This document shows, piece after piece, positions 8,790-18,964 of a DNA stretch of 64,000 bases (positions are counted from its first letter, which is position 1; each line of letters begins with the position of its first letter). The translations under genes and the position numbers were made by a program. Source of the stretch: Marinomonas profundi. GTDB lineage: Bacteria; Pseudomonadota; Gammaproteobacteria; Pseudomonadales; Marinomonadaceae. The notes under the pieces were generated by a model, which worked only from the letters and a program-made list of their open reading frames with translations, was not told the origin of the DNA and did no database searches. The DNA lies in contig NZ_CP073013.1 of assembly GCF_020694005.1 (NCBI RefSeq), forward strand, positions 1,808,578 to 1,872,577. Direction: 5' to 3'.

Positions 8790-10775
8790 TTATTTCAGCG
8801 CGTTTAGACGTTTTGCGATGGCGTCTATTTCTTGGCTCATACGGCTCAGTTGGTTTGAGTCACTGGCATTACTGCCGGTGAGTTCCTGTAGCCGAGACAC
8901 AAACATGCTCAAGTCCTGCGACACTTTCTGTTGTTCGCCAGCGGCAACAGAGATTTGCGTGGCTTGATCGGTGATTTGTGAAAACGCGTCAACCACGTGT
9001 TGCAAATGGGCGGCGGTGGATTCCGCTGTGGTCACGGCCCGTTGGGTTTCACTGTGTCCCAGCTCCATGGAGCTCACCGACTCTTTAGACGCTACCTGTA
9101 AGCGCCCTAGCACTTGTTCTATCTCCACCGCAGAGCTTTCGCTCTTCGCGGCTAGGTTACGCACTTCGTCGGCCACCACCGCAAAGCCGCGGCCTGTTTC
9201 TCCGGCTCTTGCGGCCTCAATAGCGGCGTTTAATGCCAGTAGGTTCGTTTGCTCGGCAATGTCTCTAATCACTCCCAACATGCCGTTTGCGCGGCGGCTG
9301 TCTTCGTCCAATTGCAGAATGTTGGTTTGTGCCTGCGTCATGGCATGGGTTAAAGAACGCATGGTTTCAATCACCGTGTTCATTTCTTTGCCGCTATTAC
9401 GCACGTCTTGGTGAATACGCTCTACGGTTTCTTTGGTTTCGTTCGCATACATGGCGACATCGTGAGAGGTCGCGCCAAGCTCTTCTGTGGCGGCGGCCAG
9501 CGTGGTGTTCTCGTCACTTAGGCTATTCGCCTTGCTTAAAAAATCGTTACTAAAGGTGCTAAGACGACCAGCGTCTTTTACCAAGTTGGCTGATTCTATG
9601 TGAATGTGTTCCAGTAGTTTTTTCAATTTATCGCCATAGGCATTGACCGCCTGACGCAAGTCGCCCAGCTCATTTAATTTGCCCACGTCAAGCTCTTGGC
9701 TGCTGCCGCCATCGGCAAGTTCTTGGATTTGTTGTGTGGTTTGATTGACCTTATTCAACAAGCTACGGAAGAAGGTGGCGGCGATAATACCGACAATAAT
9801 CAGCAAGGCCCCAATGGTTAATACTAGAAACAAACCCATACTTTGGGCTATTTCTGTCATCCGTGCTTTGGAGACGACTAAGCCAATGGTCCAGCCTGTT
9901 TGGGGATGTTCAAACAGATTAACGTAGGCTTCACCGCCCAGAATGTTGTCATGATCCAGAGAAACGATTTGCCCTGATCGCCCGGCCTTGACCAAGGCGG
10001 GTTTTAGCCAAGGCAGTTGGTTGCCCAGCTCTGTTGATGTCAGCATGCTGCCATCGTTTTTAACAAGGTCTGCCTTATCTTTTGGGAAGCTTAACACTTG
10101 GCCTGTCTGGTCAATGGCAAACACATAGCCTTGATTCTCTTTGCCGTATTGTTCCAATGTTGCTGTGATGCCATCGAGCATCATGTCGACGGTGGTGACA
10201 CCGGTAAATGTATTGCTCTCTTTCATGGGGATAGTACAGGTCACCATAGGAATATTGGTGATAGGGTCAATGTAGGCCTCTGACCAAGAACAAAGCTTGG
10301 TGGTGCCTGTTTTGCCAACTGTGTACCAGCTTTCGTTATGATAACCCGAGCTTGATGGGTCATTGTAATCGTCCAGATAGCTCATATTGGCGCCATCACG
10401 TCCCCAGAAAAAGCTGCGCCGCTCGGTGCCTTTGGTGAAGACAGAAGGTTCTGGCCAAATCCCTCCGCCGGCAATGCTTTTGTCGCCATGGTTATTGATA
10501 ATACTGGGAAAGACCTTTTTAAATAAGGCTTCCTCTTTTGGAAGCTGAGATCCTGCTAGAGCCAATGTACTGGTTAATAACTGAATTTTCTCCAGCTTGG
10601 CACTGAGTAAATCACTTAAATCGTTTTGATTGACCGTAATTTGTCTTTGTCGCTCAGCGGTTAGATCGGGTTTTACTTTGAGTTCGACAACGAGAAAAAT
10701 ACTGGCAAGCGCGAGCAGAAAAATGACCACTAAGCCAATGTTAATCTGCTGACGAATTCGAATTGGAGACTTCAT
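8790..10775 (-). CDS. Methyl-accepting chemotaxis protein with periplasmic Cache sensor
   Basis: 661-aa membrane chemoreceptor. It has TM1 at about residues 13-32, a large periplasmic Cache-type sensor at 35-305 (block [11 protein letters not shown]...WSEAYIDP near 150-171), TM2 at 313-335, a divergent HAMP-like linker to about 390, and a long coiled-coil signalling domain. The conserved kinase-contact tip [19 protein letters not shown] is at 508-526. There is no C-terminal CheR-docking pentapeptide. The ligand is unknown; Cache domains of this kind often bind amino or organic acids. It is a single gene with its own terminator. Confidence 0.92.
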   Translation of the reverse strand: MKSPIRIRQQINIGLVVIFLLALASIFLVVELKVKPDLTAERQRQITVNQNDLSDLLSAKLEKIQLLTSTLALAGSQLPKEEALFKKVFPSIINNHGDKSIAGGGIWPEPSVFTKGTERRSFFWGRDGANMSYLDDYNDPSSSGYHNESWYTVGKTGTTKLCSWSEAYIDPITNIPMVTCTIPMKESNTFTGVTTVDMMLDGITATLEQYGKENQGYVFAIDQTGQVLSFPKDKADLVKNDGSMLTSTELGNQLPWLKPALVKAGRSGQIVSLDHDNILGGEAYVNLFEHPQTGWTIGLVVSKARMTEIAQSMGLFLVLTIGALLIIVGIIAATFFRSLLNKVNQTTQQIQELADGGSSQELDVGKLNELGDLRQAVNAYGDKLKKLLEHIHIESANLVKDAGRLSTFSNDFLSKANSLSDENTTLAAATEELGATSHDVAMYANETKETVERIHQDVRNSGKEMNTVIETMRSLTHAMTQAQTNILQLDEDSRRANGMLGVIRDIAEQTNLLALNAAIEAARAGETGRGFAVVADEVRNLAAKSESSAVEIEQVLGRLQVASKESVSSMELGHSETQRAVTTAESTAAHLQHVVDAFSQITDQATQISVAAGEQQKVSQDLSMFVSRLQELTGSNASDSNQLSRMSQEIDAIAKRLNALK

Positions 10776-10952
10776 AATAACCTCACTCTATCAATGCAAC
10801 ATGGGGGATATTTAAAACAATAGTCGTATATAAAGACTGAGATCAAGCGCATTTTTTACACAATTTGTAACAAGCTCGTATTCAGAGGGATTGCCAGTAG
10901 CCATCAACCAGTGAGCGCGCTAGCATAGGGGGATTTTTTGGGAGTCTAACGT

Positions 10953-12122
10953 ATGTTTCAACTTGTTCTTCTTAGTCATCAACAACAGATTGATGTGGGT
11001 AATTTATCGCTGTCTGCTGAGTTAATGGGGTTGCCGAAAGCCATTCCGATCAGTGTACAGCAGACTTGCCTGATGGGCGGCAAGCAAGCGGGTTCGCGTT
11101 TGATCACCTTAACCGTGGGTGATTCTGTGGTGCGTGTTGTGCCGACTCGTGGCATGGCGGTGCTGGATGTCGTTAGGAAAGATGCAGCGAGAAAAGACGT
11201 GCGCTTTGGTTGGGACTCGCCCGTTAAAGACGTTGTGCATCCCAGCTTTATTAACCAAGAAGCCTCTGGTGGTTTGGGCTGGTTAGATGGTTTTAACGAG
11301 ATGGTCGTGCGCTGTGGTTACCAGTGGGCGGGGCATCCCGGTCAAGATGGCGATGAGTTTTTAACGCTGCATGGTCGTATTCAAAATACGCCCGCCGACG
11401 AGGTGGTTTTAGAGGTTGAGCAAGTGCCGCCTTATCGTGTGACCTTGCGTGGCCGAGTCGATGAAAAACGTTTCAAATCCACTAACTTTGAGTTGCAAAC
11501 CGCCTTGTCATTAACGCCCGATGAGCCGTATTTGCTGCTGGAAGACACCTTGACCAATAAAGGCAGTTATCCGCGTGAATATCAGGCGATTTATCACAAT
11601 AACTTTGCTCAGCCAATTCTGGAAAGCGGCGCGCAACTGCATGTTCCCATGGCGGAGTTATCGCCCTTCAATGATTATGCGGCGGGTGGTTTGAGCGATT
11701 GGAATCAGATGCCAGCGCCAACCAAAGCGTTTGACGAAATGGTGTTTAACATTCGCCCTATTAGTGACGAAAACGGCTTTTCTCATGCCTTATTGCACAA
11801 TGCCAACGCCAGCTGTGGCATAGAGGTGAGTTATCACACCGATACCTTGCCCGTGCTGACCGTATGGAAAAATACCGACACACTGGAGCAAGGTTATGTG
11901 GTGGGCATCGAACCGGGCACCAGCTTCGCTTATAACCGTGCTTATCAGCGAGATTTAGGCTTGGTGCCGACCATTGCGGCGGGTGAGTCGAAACACTTTG
12001 TGGTGCGTTTTGGCTTGTTAACGCAAGCAGAGCAAGTCAACGCCAGTGTGGCGAATATTGCCCAATTACAAAACAGTCAAACCGCGCAAGTCTTGTCTAC
12101 GCCGATTGTGCGTCTTGGTTAG
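10953..12122 (+). CDS. Aldose-1-epimerase-like protein (DUF4432 family)
   Basis: 389-aa cytosolic protein of the galactose-mutarotase superfamily. It shows the DUF4432-type blocks RVVPTRGMAVLDV (about 56-68), FNEMVVRCG, LHGRIQNTPA near 144, the HNNFAQP segment near 211 and GIEPGTSFAYNR near 319. In this fold a conserved His and Glu act in sugar mutarotation; which sugar is used here is not known. GGGAG precedes the ATG by nine bases. The 3' end overlaps the convergent gene at 12097 by 26 bases, where two 15-bp direct repeats follow the stop. Confidence 0.85.
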   Translation: MFQLVLLSHQQQIDVGNLSLSAELMGLPKAIPISVQQTCLMGGKQAGSRLITLTVGDSVVRVVPTRGMAVLDVVRKDAARKDVRFGWDSPVKDVVHPSFINQEASGGLGWLDGFNEMVVRCGYQWAGHPGQDGDEFLTLHGRIQNTPADEVVLEVEQVPPYRVTLRGRVDEKRFKSTNFELQTALSLTPDEPYLLLEDTLTNKGSYPREYQAIYHNNFAQPILESGAQLHVPMAELSPFNDYAAGGLSDWNQMPAPTKAFDEMVFNIRPISDENGFSHALLHNANASCGIEVSYHTDTLPVLTVWKNTDTLEQGYVVGIEPGTSFAYNRAYQRDLGLVPTIAAGESKHFVVRFGLLTQAEQVNASVANIAQLQNSQTAQVLSTPIVRLG

Positions 12123-12552
12123 ACATACTTTGGCTAGACATACTTTGGCGAGTTATGTCTTGGCGAGGCATAACGGTTCGGGAGTATCGCTCCCAATCGC
12201 CTGCTTCCATGTACGGCGCGTGGTCTAGGGATTTGTTGTACACGTAAATCCAGCCTCGTCCATAGGGCGAGAAAACGCGCTTTCTAATGTACAAAGAGCT
12301 TTCTGGTGTCTTTGGGTCGTAACCTTCGAGTTGATCCAAAGACGCGAGTATTTCGTCTGATACGTCATACCATTCGACGCGTATCCGACCGCCGTTTTCA
12401 TGGGTTGATACAATCCCTGGGAAGTCTCCTAGATTGTGCATGCGAAAGCCTGTTAACCAGCCGAGGCCGATGCGCTTGCATTCGGCTAGAAGTTGGTGAT
12501 TATTAAGTCCTTCACGAAGCGTTCCATATACAGCAACAATGTTTGTCGGCAT
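12097..12552 (-). CDS. Gamma-glutamylcyclotransferase (AIG2-like) family protein
   Basis: 151-aa cytosolic protein starting with the diagnostic NIVAVYGTLREG substrate-binding motif at residues 4-15. It continues with the LLAECKRIGLGWLTGFRMHNLGDFPGI beta-barrel segment and a conserved acidic residue in LDQLEGYD (about 88). Members cleave gamma-glutamyl peptides to 5-oxoproline, or gamma-glutamylamines; the exact substrate here is unknown. I start at ATG 12552 (MPTNIVAVYG); in-frame upstream codons lack similarity. The C-terminus (TRQSMSSQSMSNQ) is low-complexity because the gene reads into two 15-bp repeats and 26 bases of the convergent neighbour, which suggests a recently extended 3' end. 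Confidence 0.8.
   Translation of the reverse strand: MPTNIVAVYGTLREGLNNHQLLAECKRIGLGWLTGFRMHNLGDFPGIVSTHENGGRIRVEWYDVSDEILASLDQLEGYDPKTPESSLYIRKRVFSPYGRGWIYVYNKSLDHAPYMEAGDWERYSRTVMPRQDITRQSMSSQSMSNQDAQSA
12120..12149. repeat. Two tandem 15-bp repeats at a convergent gene end
   Basis: TAGACATACTTTGGC occurs twice in succession (12120-12134, 12135-12149), starting at the stop codon of the DUF4432 gene. A looser third echo follows, and the copies are read as the last codons of the opposing gene. The repeat unit therefore explains its repetitive Ser/Gln-rich tail. Confidence 0.85.
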
Positions 12553-12711
12553 GTTAAATTCCATCCAGTCACGATCAAAGTGCACAAGATGGACTGACCC
12601 AGCAGGCATTTCAAGAGGGCTATCGGGAAATTACATTGCCATGACACAACCTTGATGTATTCATGAGGTTAGCGTCACAGGGCGATGAATTTTTGCGGTC
12701 TTTTAGGTTTT

Positions 12712-13764
12712 TTAGCGGTGTGTCTTTTCATGATCCAATAACCAGCGTTTGCGTTCTAGTCCTCCAGAATAGCCGGTTAAGCTGCCATCTTTGCCTATCA
12801 CTCGATGGCAAGGAATAACAATGGCAATGCGGTTCATACCATTGGCGCGGGCGACGGCTCTGACGGCGTTGGGGTTGTTCAAGCGAATGGCTTGTTCTTG
12901 ATAGCTGGCGGTGTCACCAAAAGGAATGGAACCCAAGGCTTGCCAGACGGCGTTTTGAAAATCGGTGCCCGGCGTGTGGAGCGGTACCGAGAAGGTTTTC
13001 CGTTGGCCTGCAAAATATTCCTCCAGCTCTGTTTTAAGCTGTGTCATATGGGCGTTTTCCCCCGTTATGATCGGTGCTTTTAAACGCCGTTGTAAGTCTT
13101 CAAATTCGGTTTCTAACATGCGTCGATCAACGAATTCTAGTAGACAAATGCCGTCATCCGTCGCGCAAACAAACATCGGCCCAATCGGCGTGGTTAACCT
13201 ATCGATTAGAATCACAGTATTCTCCAAATTCAAGGTTGGCGCATGGCCAAGTAATTTTTTAAAAGTGTAACCGAAACCACTTAACGAGTCGTAGCCCGAA
13301 TCCAACGCAGTATGAGTGGCGGTTTTGCCGGTCTTTAATTCTTGAAAGGCATAATTGATACGGTACATGCGCTGAAACGTTTGAAACGTCATGCCGTAAT
13401 GTTGATTAAACCAACGACGGACAAAAATGGGCCGGATGCCGGATTCTCTTAACTGCTGGTCGGTGATTTTGGCCTTAGTGCAATCGCGCACTAGGTTCAT
13501 CGCGGCTTGCACTTCATCGGGTGCTTCGTGGGCGTTTTCAGTGGGTCGACAGACTTTACAAGGACGAAAACCCGCGTCCATAGCGTCTTTAAAATGCGTG
13601 TAAAACACCACGTTTTCGCGCTTTGGCTTGCGCGCCCGACAGCTCGCAATGCAAAAAATAGCCGTGGTTTTCACGCCAACAAAAAACACCCCAACATAGC
13701 TTGGTTCACGGTTGAGTAAGGCTTGATAATAACCATCGGCTTGTTTTTCATCTGTTATTAACAT
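12712..13764 (-). CDS. ada: Bifunctional Ada: DNA methylation repair / transcription activator
   Basis: 350-aa Ada homologue. The N-terminal domain has the four zinc cysteines in TTAIFCIASCRAR (about 33-45) and FRPCKVC (about 67-73). The first of these cysteines is the one that accepts methyl groups from DNA phosphotriesters and switches Ada into an activator. An AraC-type helix-turn-helix region spans about 95-175. The C-terminal O6-methylguanine-DNA methyltransferase contains the active site VIPCHRVIGKDGSLTGY near 315-331. The length matches the E. coli protein. It stands alone, without alkB in the window. A tag glycosylase lies about 10 kb away, so alkylation repair is represented twice. 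Confidence 0.95.
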   Translation of the reverse strand: MLITDEKQADGYYQALLNREPSYVGVFFVGVKTTAIFCIASCRARKPKRENVVFYTHFKDAMDAGFRPCKVCRPTENAHEAPDEVQAAMNLVRDCTKAKITDQQLRESGIRPIFVRRWFNQHYGMTFQTFQRMYRINYAFQELKTGKTATHTALDSGYDSLSGFGYTFKKLLGHAPTLNLENTVILIDRLTTPIGPMFVCATDDGICLLEFVDRRMLETEFEDLQRRLKAPIITGENAHMTQLKTELEEYFAGQRKTFSVPLHTPGTDFQNAVWQALGSIPFGDTASYQEQAIRLNNPNAVRAVARANGMNRIAIVIPCHRVIGKDGSLTGYSGGLERKRWLLDHEKTHR

Positions 13765-14023
13765 GCGCTTGTCCGTTGTTTGAATAATGGATGAAGTCGT
13801 GTGTAGTTGAGTTGTGTGTAGTTGAGTCGAGTTTACTGAGTTAGGTTAGCTTGCTTAGCAATCAAGCCACAACCGAAAACTGGACGAGCATTTTTTTATT
13901 TTTTAATGGGGCGATAGATTATTTCTAAATACGAAATAGAAACTTAATAAATAGCCTATATATCTTAATTTTGTAAAAGAATAGAGTGTTTATCATTCGA
14001 GTGACTCTTTATAAGGATTCTGC

Positions 14024-14638
14024 ATGTCTACTACTCTTTTGATACAAGCGCCGCATTCGCCCACGCATTTGTTTTTATTATTTCATGGTGTTGGTGCTAC
14101 GCCACAGAGCCTGGCTTTTTTGGGAGGTGTTTTGGCGACGTCTTTCCCCAGCGCCACTATTGTGTCGGTACAAGCACCAGATGCTTCCGATTTTGGACAA
14201 GGTTACCAATGGTTTTCGGTACAAGGTGTGACGGAAGAAAATCGCATTGAACGTATCGAAGCGGCGATGCCAGCTTTTGTCGATAGCGTAAAATATTGGC
14301 AACAAAAAACCGCTTTAAGCGCGGCTAAAACAACCTTGCTCGGTTTTTCTCAAGGGGCAATTATGGCCTTGTCTTCGACACAAATGGTCGATGAAAAGCT
14401 AGCCGAAAAAATAGTGTCTTTGTCTGGGCGATTTGCTTTATTGCCAAAGAGAGAGCCCGTGAATACGCAAATACATTTTATCCATGGTGATCAGGACAAG
14501 GTGATTGACTATCGTCTGTCTAAATCAGCGTATGACGCTTTGATAGGTTATGGTGCAAAGGCGACTTATGATCTTATTCCAGGTCTGGCTCATACGGTGA
14601 ATCAGGCTGTTTTGGATCGTTTGTTAGGGCATTTATAG
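14024..14638 (+). CDS. ypfH: Alpha/beta-hydrolase esterase, YpfH-like
   Basis: 204-aa cytosolic carboxylesterase of the phospholipase/carboxylesterase (YpfH) family. The oxyanion block LLFHGVGATPQS is at residues 18-29. The nucleophile elbow LLGFSQGAIM near 107 carries the catalytic serine, the acid is in IHGDQDKVID near 155, and the catalytic histidine is in GLAHTVN near 190. AAGGA lies nine bases before the ATG. It is a single gene; the hairpin downstream mostly serves the opposing chemoreceptor gene. The physiological substrate is unknown. Confidence 0.88.
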   Translation: MSTTLLIQAPHSPTHLFLLFHGVGATPQSLAFLGGVLATSFPSATIVSVQAPDASDFGQGYQWFSVQGVTEENRIERIEAAMPAFVDSVKYWQQKTALSAAKTTLLGFSQGAIMALSSTQMVDEKLAEKIVSLSGRFALLPKREPVNTQIHFIHGDQDKVIDYRLSKSAYDALIGYGAKATYDLIPGLAHTVNQAVLDRLLGHL

Positions 14639-14655
14639 AGCATTTATGGACAATG

Positions 14656-14690
14656 AAAAAGCCCTAACGCCAGTGTTCTGGTGTTAGGGC
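14656..14690 (-). terminator. Terminator of the split chemoreceptor gene
   Basis: Arms 14661-14672 (GCCCTAACGCCA) and 14679-14690 pair with one wobble around a 6-base loop. On the minus strand the stem is followed by a U5 run (A-run 14656-14660). It lies between the convergent esterase and chemoreceptor genes. Confidence 0.82.
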
Positions 14691-14726
14691 TAGGGGAGAG
14701 ATTTTGAAGCGCTTTAACGATGCAGA

Positions 14727-16635
14727 CTAACTAGACTTGAAGCGCGCCACCATGCTTTGCAGTTCCGCCGACAGCGTATTGAGTGCGGTGGCTGTTTGTG
14801 AAACTTGCTGAGAAAGATCGCTGGTTTTTATCGTGCCATCATGAATCACGATCACATTGGTGTTAATTTCTTCCGCCACCAAATGTTGCTCCTCGGCGGA
14901 GGCGCTGATTTGAATCATCATGTCCTTAATCTCCAAAACGGAATGAAGGATTTTTTCAAAAACTTGGTACGTTTGAGACGCCAATACAACCGACTCTTTT
15001 GTCACCGTAACGCTGTTATTCATCTTATTCGCCACAGCGCCTGTTTGTTGTTTTAACTTAGTGAGCATGTTGTCAATTTCGGTCGTTGATTCTGCCGTTC
15101 TGCCTGCTAGTGTGCGCACCTCATCGGCAACAACCGCAAATCCACGCCCTTGCTCACCAGCACTAGCCGCTTCAATTGCCGCGTTCAACGCGAGCAAGTT
15201 GGTTTGTTCAGCGATGGCTTTAATGGTGTCTAGAATACTAACGATACTCTCAGAATCTTTTGTTAACTCGATCATGCTTTCATTTGAGCTGAAAATTTCT
15301 TTTTCTAGATTATTCAAAGAACTCATCGTTTGCTGGATAAGTTTATTGCCTTCTTGTACCTGTGCTTCACTGTTTTCCGCTGCTGCCGCGGCGCTACTGC
15401 AGTTTGACGCCACTTCATTCGCGGTAGCGACCATTTCATTAAAGGCGGTTGAGACATGATCAACAGAGTTCACTTGATGTGACGCAATGTTGCTGAGCTC
15501 TGATGATAGCCCTTCCGACTTGTTAGCAACTTGGCTGATCTGCTCACAAGACGATTTTGCATGGCCGACGATACTGTCTATCGATGTGACAAACTGATTA
15601 AACGCTGACGCCATTTGGCCTGATTCGTCTTTGTCTTTTACTTCTAAGCGCTGTGTTAAATCCCCTTCGCCTTGACTAATATCGGTCAAGCGATCGGCCA
15701 TAACTTTGACGGGGCGAATCACAATGCCAGACAAAATGGCGCCAATTGTCATAAATATTGCGATCATGACGAGCGCAATAATAACGGTGGTGGTGATCAG
15801 ACTGTTTGCTTGTGCGTAAATAACCTTGCTTGGAACCAGCCCGATAAACTTCCAGCCAAGAGCGGGTGATGTATAAACCATCGCGAACCATGTTTCTCCA
15901 TCAATGGTTAGCTCTTGAAGGGCATCGCTATCCTTGAGTGTAGAATAAGGCCGCGAGGCATCTTTAATCGGTTTGAAGTTGTTCTCTGGATCAACAGGGT
16001 CGGCTAAGATGGTATTGGTATCTTCCACCATGACCACATAGCCTTCACCACCAAACTTTACTTTGGCCAATAATTCCGTCAGCTTTTTCAAGGTTACATC
16101 AACACCAACGGTTCCATACAGACCGTTTTGGCCTTCAAAGCGTTGTAAGTAATCGACTAAAGGCGCTCCGGTAAAAGAGTCTTTATAGGATGGAATGCGG
16201 ATAGGTGTTTTGCTATCAATCGATTGCTTGTACCAATTATGAGTTGTAGCGTCATAGTTGATGCCATTTTTACCTTTTGGCCACTGCAGGTAACCTGAAT
16301 CGTTGGTTCCAAGCCAAATATACGCTAGATCTGGGTGTGATTTACCAAAATCATCCATAAGCGCGAACGCTTTTTGCTCTTGAGGAGAGTTTTGCTCTGG
16401 GGTCATCATTTCTTGGGTGGTTTTGTTTGCGTAACTCGTGATGCTGTTAGGCGTCAGTTCGTTTAGTGCACCAGATCTTGCGAAAAACGCGACATTTTCG
16501 GCAAGGTTATTTAAATACATTGAGAAAATACTATCGACGTGCCCAATCTCTGTCTGACTTTGGGATTCAAAATTCTTTATCGCATTTTTACGCACTTCGC
16601 TAATGATGACAGCAGATACAATAAAAACAGGCAAG
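14727..16635 (-). pseudogene. Methyl-accepting chemotaxis protein, 3' part, separated from its start by an IS
   Basis: This is a Cache-type chemoreceptor from codon 17 onwards. It contains most of TM1, a dCache periplasmic sensor (about 45-290 of the intact numbering), TM2, HAMP, and a signalling domain with the tip [19 protein letters not shown]. The first 16 codons lie on the other side of an IS5-group element (17813-17860). Removing the IS and one CAAG copy rejoins the reading frame exactly as ...GVIL-PVFIV..., giving a 651-aa protein. The TTG at 16634, which could look like a start, is the duplicated target codon Leu17; no ribosome site precedes it. The remaining 635 codons have no stop, so the insertion is probably recent. 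Expression from the IS end cannot be excluded. Confidence 0.93.
16632..16635. repeat. IS target-site duplication CAAG, left copy
   Basis: CAAG directly precedes the IS end that begins GGAAC. The same four bases follow the other IS end at 17810-17813. A 4-bp duplication of the form C(A/T)A(A/G) is what IS5-group elements produce. Confidence 0.9.
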
Positions 16636-17809
16636 GGAACATACGAACAAGTAAGACAATTTTTAGCTGACTTTCAGCTTGTGACAGTATTTCCTCAGAA
16701 GCGACATTTAATCACCACTTAACCCACTTGTAAGGTACTTCAAGCACCTTACAACCGTTATTTGGACGGATTAACCCCGTGCAGAACGTATCATCTGATC
16801 TACTCGTAACAAATTTCCAAGTGCAAACAGCACGGCGAGTTTGTTGTCATTTTTAGACAGGCCTTTGTAGACGACTTTGCGGAACCCAAACTGGCATTTC
16901 AGTATTCTAAACGGGTGCTCGACTTTCGCTCGGATACTCGCCTTTAAGTATTCCGTTCGGATCAGCTGCTTGTTGAGGCGGGGGTGCTTTTTCCAAGCAC
17001 GTATCTTGCTGGGCATCTCAGCTACTAACCAATCGACATTCTTATCTTTTGTTTCTGTGCGCTTTTCTACGCCACGGTAGCCAGAGTCCGCCGATACAAA
17101 TGACTCATTGCCATGAAGAAGTTCCGTCAACTGGTTTAAATCGTGATCATTGGCAGGCGTCGTGGTGAAGCTGTGAACTAACCCACGCTTTGCATCAACA
17201 CCGATGTGAGCTTTCATGCCAAAGAACCATTGTTTTCCCTTTTGCGTTTGGTGCATTTCGGGATCGCGTGCATTAGATTTATTTTTGGTGGAACTTGCTG
17301 CCTCAATAATCGTCGCATCAACGATTGTCCCTTCTTTAAAGTAGGTGCCAGAATCAGACAGCCATTTGTTTACTTCTTTGAAGAGTTTACGACCCAGCTT
17401 ATGCTTCTCAAGCAGGTGACGGAAATTCATGATGGTCGTGTGGTCTGGGATCGCACCTTCTAATGATAGGCCAGCAAACAGCCGCATAGAGGTGATCTCG
17501 TAAAGGGCATCTTCCATCGCTGGATCACTCATGTTGTACCAGTTCTGCATAAAGTGAATGCGCAGCATGGTAGCGAGAGGGTATGGACGCCGACCATTGC
17601 CAGCTTTTGGGTAAAACGGCTCAATCTGAGCTTCGAGCTGTAGCCATGGAATCAGCTCATTCATCCGACCAAGGAAGAGCTCTTTGCGAGTCTTGCGGCG
17701 TTTGCTGGTAAATTCGGTATCGGCGAAGGAAAGCTGATTCATGTCATTCGGTCTTGAGGTAATGGTCAGATCGGCATTGTCTCATATTGGGGACTTAATC
17801 GCAGTTTCC
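16636..17809 (-). mobile_element. IS5-family insertion sequence (IS5 group), 1,174 bp
   Basis: The element is bounded by imperfect inverted repeats: GGAACATACGAACAAGT (16636-16652) and GGAAACTGCGATTAAGT read inward from 17809 (17793-17809), 12 of 17 positions matching. It is flanked by CAAG duplications and has one transposase gene on the minus strand. Its length is close to the 1,195 bp of E. coli IS5. It has inserted into codon 17 of a chemoreceptor gene, in the same orientation as that gene. No other copy occurs in this window. Confidence 0.95.
16771..17742 (-). CDS. IS5-group transposase (DDE)
   Basis: 323-aa DDE transposase, very similar in layout to InsH of E. coli IS5. The N-terminal [19 protein letters not shown] block is followed by [21 protein letters not shown]. 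The catalytic acids sit in VDATIIEA (about 143), SADSGYRG (about 219) and KVEHPFR (about 278). The frame is intact from ATG 17742 to the TAA at 16771, so the element may still be mobile. It belongs to the IS at 16636-17809. Confidence 0.96.
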   Translation of the reverse strand: MNQLSFADTEFTSKRRKTRKELFLGRMNELIPWLQLEAQIEPFYPKAGNGRRPYPLATMLRIHFMQNWYNMSDPAMEDALYEITSMRLFAGLSLEGAIPDHTTIMNFRHLLEKHKLGRKLFKEVNKWLSDSGTYFKEGTIVDATIIEAASSTKNKSNARDPEMHQTQKGKQWFFGMKAHIGVDAKRGLVHSFTTTPANDHDLNQLTELLHGNESFVSADSGYRGVEKRTETKDKNVDWLVAEMPSKIRAWKKHPRLNKQLIRTEYLKASIRAKVEHPFRILKCQFGFRKVVYKGLSKNDNKLAVLFALGNLLRVDQMIRSARG

Positions 17810-17860
17810 CAAGATGACGCCTGCGGCCATTAGAGCAATGATTTTAGATCTAACTGTCAT
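17810..17860 (-). pseudogene. Methyl-accepting chemotaxis protein, first 17 codons
   Basis: ATG 17860, preceded by TGAGG at a good distance, encodes MTVRSKIIALMAAGVIL, the cytoplasmic start and first half of TM1, and then runs into the IS. It is the missing 5' end of the chemoreceptor at 14727-16635; the CAAG at 17810-17813 is the second target-site copy. The native promoter and start codon are therefore now 1.2 kb from the rest of the gene. Confidence 0.92.
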
Positions 17861-18138
17861 GAATACCTCACTTAAGTACCGAATAGAATATAAGACCTAT
17901 AACGAATTAAAAAAGGGCGCTGGGTGGCAGGGTTCTCTAATGCAATTTTCATTGTCACTTTTATGGTCACTGCAATGAATCTAGGCCATTTTTAGCCATC
18001 TGTCAGTATTAATTCGTCTCTGTTCAGTTGATAAAAGAAAGCAAAAAATCTTTTGTTCATCCTACATTTTATCCTTATCATTCGTCCCTTCTTTTTATTC
18101 TTTTCCGATTCGCTCAAGAGTCATGTAAGGACGATTTT

Positions 18139-18900
18139 ATGGATTACAGTTTATTCACCGTGTCGCTTTTGATCGGGACGGGTTTTCTTGCTGGCATTAT
18201 TAATACTTTAGCGGGTGGTGGCTCTAATCTTACCTTGCCCGCCTTGATGGTGATGGGCATGCCAGCGGACATTGCCAATGCGACCAATCGAGTGGGGGTG
18301 TTTTTGCAAAATGTGGCGGCGACTTTTGGCTTTCGTAAAGCGAAAAAGCTCGATAATGCCGATATTTTACCGGTGATGATACCGTCTCTACTGGGCGGCG
18401 TAGTAGGGGCTTTTGCCGCCAGCTACGCACCAGAAACTTGGCTCAAGCCGCTATTGCTTAGTGCGATGATCGGCATGACCATCATCATGATTGTTCGCCC
18501 TACCATGATAGCGCCACCCGAAGGCACGGTGCCTTTTAAAGTCTCAGAAAAGCCCAGTGCGTGGATTGCCTTGTTTATTGCTGGCGTGTACGGTGGTTTT
18601 GTGCAAGCAGGTGTGGGCTTTATTCTTATTGCGGCGTTGGCGGGCACCTTGCGTTACGACTTGGTACGCACAAATGCGCTGAAAATGGTCTGTACGCTGG
18701 GCTTTACCGCCTTGGCGCTAGGGGTGTTTATTTGGAATGATCAGATCCTGTGGATTCCTGGATTAATCCTTGCCTCTGGCACCATACTTGGCTCTTTCCT
18801 CGCGGTAAAAATGGCCATCAAAGCCAACCCCGGCCAGCTTAAATGGTTCCTTTTTGTGATGACGGTATGTGGCAGTGCCGCCGCGCTGTTGAGTGATTAA
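18139..18900 (+). CDS. TauE/SafE-family membrane permease
   Basis: 253-aa inner-membrane protein of the TauE/SafE (former DUF81) family, about eight helices in two repeats. The family motif at the end of helix 1, FLAGIINTLAGGGSNLTLPAL, is at residues 13-33, and its second-half counterpart AGVYGGFVQAGVGFILIAAL starts near 152. Members move sulfur-containing or other small anions; the substrate here is unknown. ATG 18139 is preceded by TAAGGA. An in-frame start at 18028 would add 37 unsupported residues. A GC-rich hairpin follows the stop. Confidence 0.85.
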   Translation: MDYSLFTVSLLIGTGFLAGIINTLAGGGSNLTLPALMVMGMPADIANATNRVGVFLQNVAATFGFRKAKKLDNADILPVMIPSLLGGVVGAFAASYAPETWLKPLLLSAMIGMTIIMIVRPTMIAPPEGTVPFKVSEKPSAWIALFIAGVYGGFVQAGVGFILIAALAGTLRYDLVRTNALKMVCTLGFTALALGVFIWNDQILWIPGLILASGTILGSFLAVKMAIKANPGQLKWFLFVMTVCGSAAALLSD

Positions 18901-18910
18901 ACTGATATCT

Positions 18911-18950
18911 CGCCCCTTGGGGCGGGGTTATTCATTTTCAGAGAAAAGGT
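18911..18950 (+). terminator. Possible weak terminator after the TauE-like gene
   Basis: CGCCC/GGGCG pair around a short loop at 18911-18924, followed after GGG by TTATTCATTTT. The stem is short and the U-tract broken, so termination is plausible but uncertain. It sits between convergent genes. Confidence 0.4.
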
Positions 18951-18964
18951 TACGTAATTCGCTG

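Noticed and set aside
16632-16634. TTG at 16634 as a genuine chemoreceptor start
   Set aside because: It is codon 17 within the IS target duplication; the true ATG with ribosome site is at 17860.
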